The translations under genes were made by a program, and so were the position numbers. Below are positions 25,539 to 33,148 of a stretch of 51,740 nucleotides of DNA, in pieces (within the stretch, counting starts at the first letter, position 1; the number at the start of each line of letters is the position of its first letter). Source of the stretch: Pseudomonadota bacterium. Its GTDB lineage: Bacteria > Pseudomonadota > Gammaproteobacteria > Burkholderiales > Burkholderiaceae. Under the pieces are notes generated by a model. The model did not search any database. It saw nothing but the letters and a program-made list of their open reading frames with translations, and was not told the origin of the DNA. The stretch covers positions 1 through 51,740 of the forward strand of contig JAKORH010000298.1 in the NCBI GenBank assembly GCA_029777935.1. Reading direction: 5' to 3'.

Positions 25539-28514
25539 ATGACAGTGTTCCTGTCACTCTTCGGCGTACCGTCGATCTCGCGCGACGGCGCCGCGCGTCC
25601 ACTGCCTTTCGAACGGCGGACGCAGTTGCTCGCGCATCTGGCCCTGAAGCGCACCTGGGTTTCGCGCGACGAGCTCGCCGCGCTGCTGTGGCCCAAGCTG
25701 GACAGCAGGCTGGCGCAGACCAACCTGCGCAAGGCGCTGTTCCGGCTGCAGGGACTGCCGGGCGCCGACCGGCTCGACGTGCAGGGCCGCGCGCTGCGCG
25801 TGGAGATGCCCACCGACGTGCATGCCTTCGAGCAGGCGCTGCGCGAGGAGCGGATTGCCGACGCGGTGGCGCTGCACCGGGGCGGACTGCTGGCCGGCTT
25901 CGATGACGGCGGCAATCAGGCGTGGACCGAGTGGCTGGGCTTCGAGCGCGGCCGCCTGCGCAGCGCTTGGCGAGGCGCCGCGCAGCAGCACCTGCAGGGC
26001 GACCTGCCGGCTGCGCAGGCGGTAGAACTGTCGCAGCGGCTGGTCGATGAAGATCCGCTGGACGAGGGTGCGGTTCGCCTGCACATGGACTGGCTGGTGC
26101 GGGCCGGACAGGCGGGGCGCGCGCGCCAGGCCGGCCGCGAGTTCGTGGCGCGGCTGCGCGATGAACTGGGCATCGAGCCCAGCGCCGAACTGCGTGCGCT
26201 GAACGATGCGCTGGCGTCGGCACCGTCGCGGGTCGCCCGGCCGGCGGCCGCGCGCGACGAGGCCCGGGTCCAAGCCTTCATCGGGCGGACGGTGGAATTG
26301 CGGCGCATCGGCGCGCTGCTGGCGCAGGACGACTGCCGGCTGCTGTGCCTGACCGGTCCGGGCGGCGTCGGCAAGACAAGCCTCGCGCGCCACGCGATGC
26401 AGGCGCTTGCCGCCGAGTACGCCGACGGCGCGGCCTTTGTTCCGCTGGAGGAACTGGCAGGGGCGCCGGAGCTCGGCGCCCGTATCGCGCACGAGCTCGG
26501 CTTCACGCTCGAGGGGCGGGCCGAGCCGATGCAGCAGGTGATCGACGCGCTGCATTCTCGCCAGATGCTGCTGGTCCTCGACAACTTCGAGCACCTGATC
26601 GATGGCGCGCGCCAGCTCGATCCGCTGCTCGCCGCCTGCCCGCGCGTGAAGCTGCTCGTCACTTCGCGCATGCGCCTGGCGCTGCCCGCGGAATGGCTGC
26701 TGCCGCTGGAGGGCCTGCCGTGTCCCGAAGAGGAGGACGAAGACCGCCTCGAGTCGTTCGACGCTGCGCGCCTCTTCATGCGCGCCGCACGGCGCGTTAC
26801 GCCGGAACTCGTGCCCGCCGTCGAGGCGCCGGCGATAGTGGACATCTGCCGCCAGGTCGAAGGACTGCCGCTTGCACTGGAACTTGCCGCCGCGTGGACC
26901 CGCGTGCTGACGTGTGCCGAGATCGCCGCCGAGTTGACGCACGGCACCGAACTGCTGCACGCGGTCGACGCCACCCAGCCGCCGCGGCATGCCAGTCTCG
27001 AAGCAGTGTTCGACAAGTCATGGCAGTTGCTGATGCCGGTCGAGCGCGCAGCGCTCGCGCGGTTATCGGTATTCCGCGGCGGCTTCACCGCCGAGGCGGC
27101 GCGTGCCGTGGCCCGCGCGCCGCTGCCGGTGCTGGCCGCGCTCGCGGACAAGTCGCTGCTGCGCAAGGACGGCGCGCGCCTTCACCTGCATCCGCTGGTG
27201 CAGCAGTTCGCCGTCAAAAGGCTCGGTGAAGGGCCCGAGCGCGACGCGACGCAGGCCGCGCACGCCGAGTTCTTCCTCGGGTTGCTGGGGCAGATGCGCG
27301 GCCTGACCATGGCGGGCGGCGGCGCAGCGCTGCAGGTGATCGACGAGGACTTCGAGAATTTCCGCCGCGCATGGACCTGGGCGATCGCGCAAACGAAGCC
27401 CGGCGCGGCAACGGGCGGCGCCAAGGCGCTGCTCGACCTGTGCGACTTCCGCGGCCGCATCGCCGACGGCCTCGCGCTGTTCGCGGCAGCGGTCGACTCG
27501 CCGCTTGCGCAGGTGGACGCCGCGTTCGGCGCACTCGCGCGCAGCCAGTTCGCCCACGTGCTGTACCGCCTCGACCGCTATGCGGAGGCCGAAGCGAACG
27601 CGAAGCTCGCGCTCGAGGCGGCGAAGAAGAGCGAGCGCGAGACGCGCCGGCAGTCCTTCAACGTGCTCGCCACCTGCGCACTGCGGCTCGGCAGGCTGGC
27701 CGAGGCCCGCGAGTATTTCCACAAGGTGCTCGACGCTTCGCCGGCGGAGACGCACTCGAGAACGTTCGCCGCGACGCTCGATCACCTCGCGCTCGTGGAA
27801 AAGGGCATGGGCAACTTCGACGAGGCGCTGCGGCTCGGGTTGCAGGCACTGGCGCAGCACCGCCGCAACGGCAGCACGGCCACGGAAGCGCTGTGCCTGA
27901 GCAACCTCGGTTCGCTCCACCTCGCACGCGGCGAGTACGCCGCGGCCGTCGATTACCTGAAGGGGGCGCTCGCGATATGCGAGCGCGATGGCATCGTCAG
28001 CACGCTGCAGTACGTACTGTCGAACCTGACCGAGGTGACGATGCACCTTGGCGATCTTGCCGCCGCCGAGACCTATGCCAGGCGCACGCTCGAGAGTGCG
28101 CTCACCACGAATCACCGCGCGGTGGCAGGATCGGCTCGATTCAACCTGGCCCGCCTCGCGCGGCGTCGAAGCGACCTTGACGCCGCGCGTGCAGCGCTCG
28201 CCGAGGCCACGGAAACGGTGCTCCCGCTGGGCGTTCCGATCCTGAAGTTCGACGCACTCGCGTGTCTTGCCGAGATTCTGCAGGCGCAGGGCGAAGGCTC
28301 GTGCGCGCGCCGCGTGCTTGCGTACGCCGCGCGCCATCCGGCCGCCGTGCCGGGCGCGCGTGCCGAACTGCAGCGGCTGCTCGACCACGTTCCCGGCGAT
28401 GCCGGTGCCGATGCACGGTGGCCGGCGCTGGAACTCGACGACCTGCTGCATCGGATCGTCGCCGACAGCCGCCACGCCTTTGCACCGCTGATCCGCATGC
28501 TGCGCGCCGACTGA
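25539..28514 (+). CDS. BTAD / NB-ARC-like ATPase / TPR transcriptional regulator (AfsR/SARP-like)
   Basis: This 991-residue regulator begins with a winged-helix-like segment (FLSLFGVPSISRDG, then RRTQLLAHLAL and SRDELAALLWP). A bacterial transcriptional activator domain (about 90-240, ending ELGIEPSAELRAL) follows. An ATPase domain has Walker A GPGGVGKT (273-280) and LLVLDNFEHL as Walker B. The C-terminal half has many TPR-like helices (about 640-950). This architecture matches the AfsR/SARP-type STAND regulators, which sense a ligand through the TPR part. I chose the ATG at 25539 because the earlier start is a TTG encoding an unrelated extension. It precedes a methyltransferase, diiron protein and hydrolase on the same strand, and may control them. 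Confidence 0.85.
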   Translation: MTVFLSLFGVPSISRDGAARPLPFERRTQLLAHLALKRTWVSRDELAALLWPKLDSRLAQTNLRKALFRLQGLPGADRLDVQGRALRVEMPTDVHAFEQALREERIADAVALHRGGLLAGFDDGGNQAWTEWLGFERGRLRSAWRGAAQQHLQGDLPAAQAVELSQRLVDEDPLDEGAVRLHMDWLVRAGQAGRARQAGREFVARLRDELGIEPSAELRALNDALASAPSRVARPAAARDEARVQAFIGRTVELRRIGALLAQDDCRLLCLTGPGGVGKTSLARHAMQALAAEYADGAAFVPLEELAGAPELGARIAHELGFTLEGRAEPMQQVIDALHSRQMLLVLDNFEHLIDGARQLDPLLAACPRVKLLVTSRMRLALPAEWLLPLEGLPCPEEEDEDRLESFDAARLFMRAARRVTPELVPAVEAPAIVDICRQVEGLPLALELAAAWTRVLTCAEIAAELTHGTELLHAVDATQPPRHASLEAVFDKSWQLLMPVERAALARLSVFRGGFTAEAARAVARAPLPVLAALADKSLLRKDGARLHLHPLVQQFAVKRLGEGPERDATQAAHAEFFLGLLGQMRGLTMAGGGAALQVIDEDFENFRRAWTWAIAQTKPGAATGGAKALLDLCDFRGRIADGLALFAAAVDSPLAQVDAAFGALARSQFAHVLYRLDRYAEAEANAKLALEAAKKSERETRRQSFNVLATCALRLGRLAEAREYFHKVLDASPAETHSRTFAATLDHLALVEKGMGNFDEALRLGLQALAQHRRNGSTATEALCLSNLGSLHLARGEYAAAVDYLKGALAICERDGIVSTLQYVLSNLTEVTMHLGDLAAAETYARRTLESALTTNHRAVAGSARFNLARLARRRSDLDAARAALAEATETVLPLGVPILKFDALACLAEILQAQGEGSCARRVLAYAARHPAAVPGARAELQRLLDHVPGDAGADARWPALELDDLLHRIVADSRHAFAPLIRMLRAD

Positions 28515-28918
28515 CAGCGTGCGCGGCCGGTCCGGTCGGGCGGCGGCGCGGAACGCGAGGAACGCGCGCGGAACGCACCCCTGCGTACGGTTCGCCCTCA
28601 TCGAAACGAGGACGACACCATGCGCCATTCTCAATTGCTCCGCCTGCCCGGCGAGGATCGCCATCGCGTCTGGAGCTACGACTGCGGGCAGTTCGCGAAT
28701 TGCTGCACCTCGGGCGGACCTCGCGGCGCGCAGGTCGAGCGGATCGCCGCGCTCGCGCGCCTGCTGCACGCACGCCGCGGTCGCATTTCATCCGCAATCG
28801 CGCCGGCCGGCAACGCAACCTGCGCGTAATGGCCGACGGTGAAAGTGCCCACAGCGGCCTGCGCCACGAGCGGCGGGCGCCGAGCCAACCGACCACTCTC
28901 GAACCGAAAGGAGCAACC
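28515..28918. other. Gap with a doubtful 69-codon reading frame
   Basis: A frame from an ATG at 28620 to 28829 would encode 69 residues after GAGGACGA. It has no recognisable domain and ordinary GC bias, so I do not call it a gene. Otherwise this stretch holds only the presumed promoter and leader of the methyltransferase gene. Confidence 0.35.
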
Positions 28919-29761
28919 ATGACAGTCATGCAGGAGTCGACCGCCGCCACGCCCAGCTACGCGGCCATCAAGCAGCGCCAGCAGGCCACGTGGGCCAGCG
29001 GCGACTTCGCCATCGTTGGCACTACGCTGCAGATCGTCGGCGAATTGCTGGCCGAGGCGGCCGACGTGCGCGCCGGCGAGCGCGTGCTCGACGTGGCCGC
29101 CGGCAACGGCAACGCCACGCTGGCGGCGGCGCGCCGCTTCGCCCAGGTCACATCGACCGACTACGTGCCCGCACTGCTCGACAAGGGCCGCGCCCGCGCG
29201 CAGGCCGACGGGCTGGAGGTGCGATTCCTCGAAGCCGATGTCGAGGACCTGCCGTTCGCCGACGGCAGCTTCGACGTCGTTGTGTCGACCTTCGGCGCGA
29301 TGTTCGCGCCGGACCAGCGCCGCACGGCGCGCGAAATGATGCGCGTGCTGCGGCCGGGCGGCCGAATCGGCATGGCCAACTGGACACCCGCCGGCTTCAT
29401 CGGCCGGCTGTTCAAGGTCGTCGGCGCGCACGTGCCGCCGCCGGCGGGACTCTTGTCGCCGGCGCTGTGGGGGACCGAGGCGCACGTGGCCGGGCTGTTC
29501 GGCGCGCAGGCCGCGCACATCCGCGCCGAGCGCCGCGTCTTCAACTTCCGCTACCGCTCGCCCGCGCACTGGGTGCAGGTGTTCTGCGACTACTACGGGC
29601 CGACGCACAAGGCCTTCGCGGCCCTCGACACCGCGCGCCAAGGCGCGCTCGAACGCGACCTCATCGCGCTGCTCAACGAGATGAACACGGCCGGCGATGC
29701 CGCGCTGGTCGTTCCGGGCGAGTACCTGGAGATCGTCGTCACCAAGCGGGGCGCCGAGTGA
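28919..29761 (+). CDS. Class I SAM-dependent methyltransferase
   Basis: The 280-residue protein has the Rossmann-like methyltransferase core: motif I VLDVAAGNGNATL (57-69), an acidic strand end in TSTDYVP (about 80), LEADVEDLPF for motif II (about 103) and MMRVLRPGGRIGMANW (about 140-155). It is of the UbiE/MenG-like type that methylates small molecules. The substrate cannot be told. The C-terminal half (WVQVFCDYYGPTHKA) resembles uncharacterised methyltransferases in operons with regulators. GAAAGGAG lies just before the ATG. It is followed by a diiron protein and a hydrolase on the same strand. Confidence 0.85.
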   Translation: MTVMQESTAATPSYAAIKQRQQATWASGDFAIVGTTLQIVGELLAEAADVRAGERVLDVAAGNGNATLAAARRFAQVTSTDYVPALLDKGRARAQADGLEVRFLEADVEDLPFADGSFDVVVSTFGAMFAPDQRRTAREMMRVLRPGGRIGMANWTPAGFIGRLFKVVGAHVPPPAGLLSPALWGTEAHVAGLFGAQAAHIRAERRVFNFRYRSPAHWVQVFCDYYGPTHKAFAALDTARQGALERDLIALLNEMNTAGDAALVVPGEYLEIVVTKRGAE

Positions 29762-29763
29762 GG

Positions 29764-29841
29764 ATGTGCGGACTATTGCTTGCGGCGACGGCCGCCGCCG
29801 TGACGGCCTGCAGCTCGACCGCCGTTCTGCTTCAGCCGTAA
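29764..29841 (+). CDS. Possible 25-residue lipoprotein micropeptide
   Basis: Three bases after the methyltransferase stop, an ATG opens a 25-codon frame. It reads as a short hydrophobic helix ending in a lipobox-like TACSS, followed by only about nine residues. If translated it would be an entericidin-like lipopeptide. No strong ribosome-binding site is visible apart from GTGAGG, so translation would depend on coupling to the upstream gene. The frame could also be chance. Confidence 0.3.
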   Translation: MCGLLLAATAAAVTACSSTAVLLQP

Positions 29842-29945
29842 CCCAGAGCGCCGGCCGCCGCCGGCGCATTCCCGATTCACCTCGTCCGCGGCAGGCGGCA
29901 TGGCTTGCCCGGGCATTTCTCAACCTGCAACCAAGGAGCAACGCA

Positions 29946-30920
29946 ATGCACACGACAGCCCAACAACCGACCCGGCGCGCCGTACCGACGTCGGAGCGCT
30001 ACGCGAAAGCCATCGAGGTTTCCAAGCGCATCCGCTGGGACATCGACCGCGACGTGATCCGCGGCCGCGGCTTCGACTTCTCCAAGAAGTTCCTGCCGGA
30101 CGGCCTGTCGCTGATCCCGACGCTGAAGTTCCTGGCGCCGGCCGAGGCGCGCTTCCTGTCGCAGATCCAGGGACGCACCTACGCCAACATGTTCGCGCTG
30201 GTCGAGCGCTACATCGGCGCCAAGACCATGCAGCTCAGCCAGGACCACGCGCTGGGCGACCAGGTGGCGTTCGAGGCGCTGGTGCGCCTGACCGACGAGG
30301 AGCTCAAGCACCAGGAGCTGTTCCGCCGTCTGGACATGATGGCCGGCGAGCAGATGCCGGCGGGCTACGACTTCAAGCCGCAGCCCAACGACGTCGCCAA
30401 CGCGGTGCTGAGCAAGGGCACGTGGAGCGTGATGGCGCTGACGCTCGACATCGAGATCTTCACGCAGACGCACTACCGCTCGAGCATCGAACCTGATGCG
30501 GAACTGTCCGATCTGTGGAAGGACGTGTTCCTGTTCCACTGGAAGGAGGAGTCGCAGCACGCGATCCTCGACGAGCTGGAGCTGCGGCGCGTGCATGCCG
30601 AGCTGGGCGAGGCCGCGCGCGACCAGGGTGTCACGGAGCTGATCGAGCTGGTGGGCGCCGTCGATCAACTGGTGCAACTGCAGGCCAAGGCCGACGCCGA
30701 CTACTTCATCGCGACCGCCGGCCGCAGGTTCAGCGCCGGTGAACAGGCCGCGATCGGCGAGCTGCTGCTCAAGGCCTACCGCTGGCAGTACATCGTCAGC
30801 GGCGCGCAGGACCCACGCTTCGGCGAGGTGCTTGCCGAGCTGACGACACCGGCGCAAATGCAGCGCATCGGCGCCGCTCTCGCGCCGATCGTCGCCGCCA
30901 CCACGCAAGCCACGCACTGA
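29946..30920 (+). CDS. Ferritin-like diiron protein, probable oxygenase/oxidase
   Basis: The 324-residue helical protein carries a complete ferritin-type diiron site: E87 in LVERYIG, E119-L-K-H122 in DEELKHQELF, E170 in LDIEIFTQTHY and E202-S-Q-H205 in KEESQHAILDE. Proteins of this shape include N-oxygenases, desaturases and small-molecule oxygenases. I cannot choose among them. There is no signal peptide. CAAGGAG lies just before the ATG at 29946. The stop overlaps the start of the alpha/beta hydrolase by one base (TGATG), implying coupled expression and a common pathway with the hydrolase and perhaps the methyltransferase. Confidence 0.75.
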   Translation: MHTTAQQPTRRAVPTSERYAKAIEVSKRIRWDIDRDVIRGRGFDFSKKFLPDGLSLIPTLKFLAPAEARFLSQIQGRTYANMFALVERYIGAKTMQLSQDHALGDQVAFEALVRLTDEELKHQELFRRLDMMAGEQMPAGYDFKPQPNDVANAVLSKGTWSVMALTLDIEIFTQTHYRSSIEPDAELSDLWKDVFLFHWKEESQHAILDELELRRVHAELGEAARDQGVTELIELVGAVDQLVQLQAKADADYFIATAGRRFSAGEQAAIGELLLKAYRWQYIVSGAQDPRFGEVLAELTTPAQMQRIGAALAPIVAATTQATH

Positions 30921-31789
30921 TGTCGACGGAGAAGGGGGAGATGGAAGCGCAAGCTCCCCTCGCTGACCGCAGGGCGTCGCGACCGGCGGTCGTGCTGCTG
31001 CACTCGAGCGCCAGTTCGGCGCGGCAATGGAGCGGGCTTGTCGCCAAGCTAGGCGAGCGCTTCGACACCCATGCGGTCGACTTCCACGGCCACGGTGCGC
31101 GGCCGGCGTGGCGTGGCCGTGGCCCGCTGACACTGGCCGACGAGGCAGCGCTCGTCGCACCGGTCGTGCAGGCTGCGGGCGCGGTCCATCTGGTCGGTCA
31201 CTCGTACGGCGGCGCGGTCGCACTCAAGCTCGCGACGCTGTTTCCGCGTGCGGTGCACAGCGTCGCGCTGTACGAGCCGGTGCTCTTTCCGTGGCTGTTT
31301 GCGGAGGAGCGCGACGCCGAGGTCGCACGCGAGGTGCTCGGCCTTGCCGACGCGATCCGCAACGCTTTGCATCTGCGCCGCTTTCGCGCTGCCGCCGAGC
31401 GCTTTGTTGACTATTGGTCCGGCCAGGGCACGTGGGCGCAGATGCCGCCCGAGCGCCAGCAGCCAATCGCGGCGCGCATGCCGGCGGTGCTGGCGCACTT
31501 TGATGCGCTCGCGCGCGAGGACTTCTCACCGCAGGCGATGCGATCGTCGCTGCCGGTGCTCGGCCTCAGCGGCACCGACTCGCCCCGCTCGACGCGGCGC
31601 ATCGCGCAGATCCTCCGGTGCAAGCTGCCGGGAGCCACCTGCGAGGCGTTGCCCGGGATGGGGCACATGGGGCCGATCACGCACGAGACCATCGTATCGC
31701 GACGGATCGAACGCTTCCTCCGGCAGCACGACGCCACGCTGCGAGCGCCGAGCATCGTGCCGACAGAGCCACGGTTCAGCTTCGCATGA
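30920..31789 (+). CDS. Alpha/beta hydrolase
   Basis: The 289-residue protein is a standard alpha/beta hydrolase: oxyanion region VVLLHSSASSARQW (24-37), DFHGHG (54-59), the nucleophile elbow GHSYGG with S95, and GMGHMGPI near residue 245 for the catalytic histidine. A lid of helices lies between. It resembles esterases and C-C bond hydrolases, but the substrate is unknown. It is coupled by a one-base overlap to the diiron protein gene. Confidence 0.85.
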   Translation: MSTEKGEMEAQAPLADRRASRPAVVLLHSSASSARQWSGLVAKLGERFDTHAVDFHGHGARPAWRGRGPLTLADEAALVAPVVQAAGAVHLVGHSYGGAVALKLATLFPRAVHSVALYEPVLFPWLFAEERDAEVAREVLGLADAIRNALHLRRFRAAAERFVDYWSGQGTWAQMPPERQQPIAARMPAVLAHFDALAREDFSPQAMRSSLPVLGLSGTDSPRSTRRIAQILRCKLPGATCEALPGMGHMGPITHETIVSRRIERFLRQHDATLRAPSIVPTEPRFSFA

Positions 31790-32183
31790 TCGCGGCTGAA
31801 ACCCCTGGTCGGCGGCCGGTGCGAGACGGTCCGATGACGCGCAATGGCCCGTCCGCAGTCACGCGGGTCGGTGCTGAGTCGCCCCTGCGCGGGAACCGAA
31901 TTCACTGCCTGCGCTTTCTTCGCGACGAGATTGGCACATGACCCATTTCACCGAGGACAGCTCGACGGTCCTGCCACGAGCAGCCTGCAGGCGGCGTTCC
32001 AGTTCCAGTCGCTGAACCGGTCACCCGTATGCCGGCCGCCACGAAGGGCTGCAAGCGTCATTGGATTGGACACCCTCTTCCGTCGGCGTCCGCTGGCTGC
32101 CACATCGGGAGAGGGCGACCTTGCCCGGTTGCTCGATGGTGGCGGTCAATGATCACGATGAAGAAACTTGCGCGCCGGAGCCG
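31790..32183. other. Intergenic region between convergent genes
   Basis: About 390 bases between the hydrolase (plus) and the secreted protein (minus). I see no gene with family features and no clear terminator hairpin. Confidence 0.45.
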
Positions 32184-32897
32184 TCAGCGTGGATTCCACG
32201 TCGCCGGCGGTTCCGGATGCTGCGGCTCGTCGGTATGCGCGGGATCGAGCACAACTACGTCCGGCACCGTGTCTACCGGCAGCGTGTGCTCGAACTCCGG
32301 GTGATCGAAAACGAGGAGCCGTGTCGCCGCGAACCACTTCAGCGGTGCGCAGCTGCGCGTGATGAGATCCGCCAATCGGACCTTGACGGTCACCGTCGCG
32401 CGGTCGAACCGGTAGTCGACCGCGTCACCAATGACGACCCGGCGCGGGTTGCAGCTCTTGACGACGAACCAGTGCGCACTCCAGCGTCGGCCATTCCAGG
32501 ACACGTTGACGCCGCTCTTGTCGGTCGGCGATGCAGTGGTGCAGCCGTCCTGGAACTGCCAGTAATAGATGAGCACTGGAACCCGCGGCGAGGCGGGGAT
32601 CGCCTCACGCACGATCATCGTCAGTTCGACCGCGTCTTGACCGCTCTGGCGGATCGCCGCCGTTGCAGTATCGACCCAGCCGGGCAGGTCCTTCGACATC
32701 CCGACGCCGATCGTGCACGGCATACGCGGCCGCCGACGGTCGCAGTTCCGGATCTGCAGATCACCCGCAGCGTCGTTGACTATCGTCGTGCCTGGCTCGA
32801 GCGTGGCGACTTCCGACGCGATCGCGCCCGGATCGATCGCAGAAAGTCCCAGCACGGCGAGACCGAGGCCGAGTCGAGCATGTCGATGTGTGTTCAT
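32184..32897 (-). CDS. Secreted protein of unknown function
   Basis: The 237-residue product has an N-terminal signal (about 1-27: a basic start, a hydrophobic run, ending AIAS). The mature part contains several cysteines (near CDRRRP, MPCTIG, DGCTTAS, KSCNPR and RSCAPL) and beta-rich segments such as VPVLIYYWQFQDGC and WSAHWFVVKSCNP, suggesting a disulphide-bonded periplasmic or exported protein. I do not recognise the family. The ATG at 32897 is chosen because it opens the signal peptide. The next gene upstream on the same strand is the TonB-like protein, 251 bases away. Confidence 0.6.
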   Translation of the reverse strand: MNTHRHARLGLGLAVLGLSAIDPGAIASEVATLEPGTTIVNDAAGDLQIRNCDRRRPRMPCTIGVGMSKDLPGWVDTATAAIRQSGQDAVELTMIVREAIPASPRVPVLIYYWQFQDGCTTASPTDKSGVNVSWNGRRWSAHWFVVKSCNPRRVVIGDAVDYRFDRATVTVKVRLADLITRSCAPLKWFAATRLLVFDHPEFEHTLPVDTVPDVVVLDPAHTDEPQHPEPPATWNPR

Positions 32898-33148
32898 CGA
32901 GGATCGCTTGATCACTGCCTTGAACTCACAGGATTCCGGTGGCTTGCCGGCCCGGCGGTGGCGCGTCCGAGCGACAAACCGTGCAAATCCAATTCTAGTC
33001 AGCTCCACTCCCTCACCTGTCATTCTGAACGGCGCACTGCGTGCCGATCGACCGGCCGGACCTGGCCGACATCGCCATCGGCGCAGTTGACCACAAGCGG
33101 CTGTCTCTGCGAGATGCGGGGGTGCGGTGGCCCGGTATCAGGCTCCCG

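Noticed and set aside
28620..28829. 69-codon frame before the methyltransferase
   Set aside because: No domain and no composition difference from non-coding frames nearby. The start signal alone is not enough.
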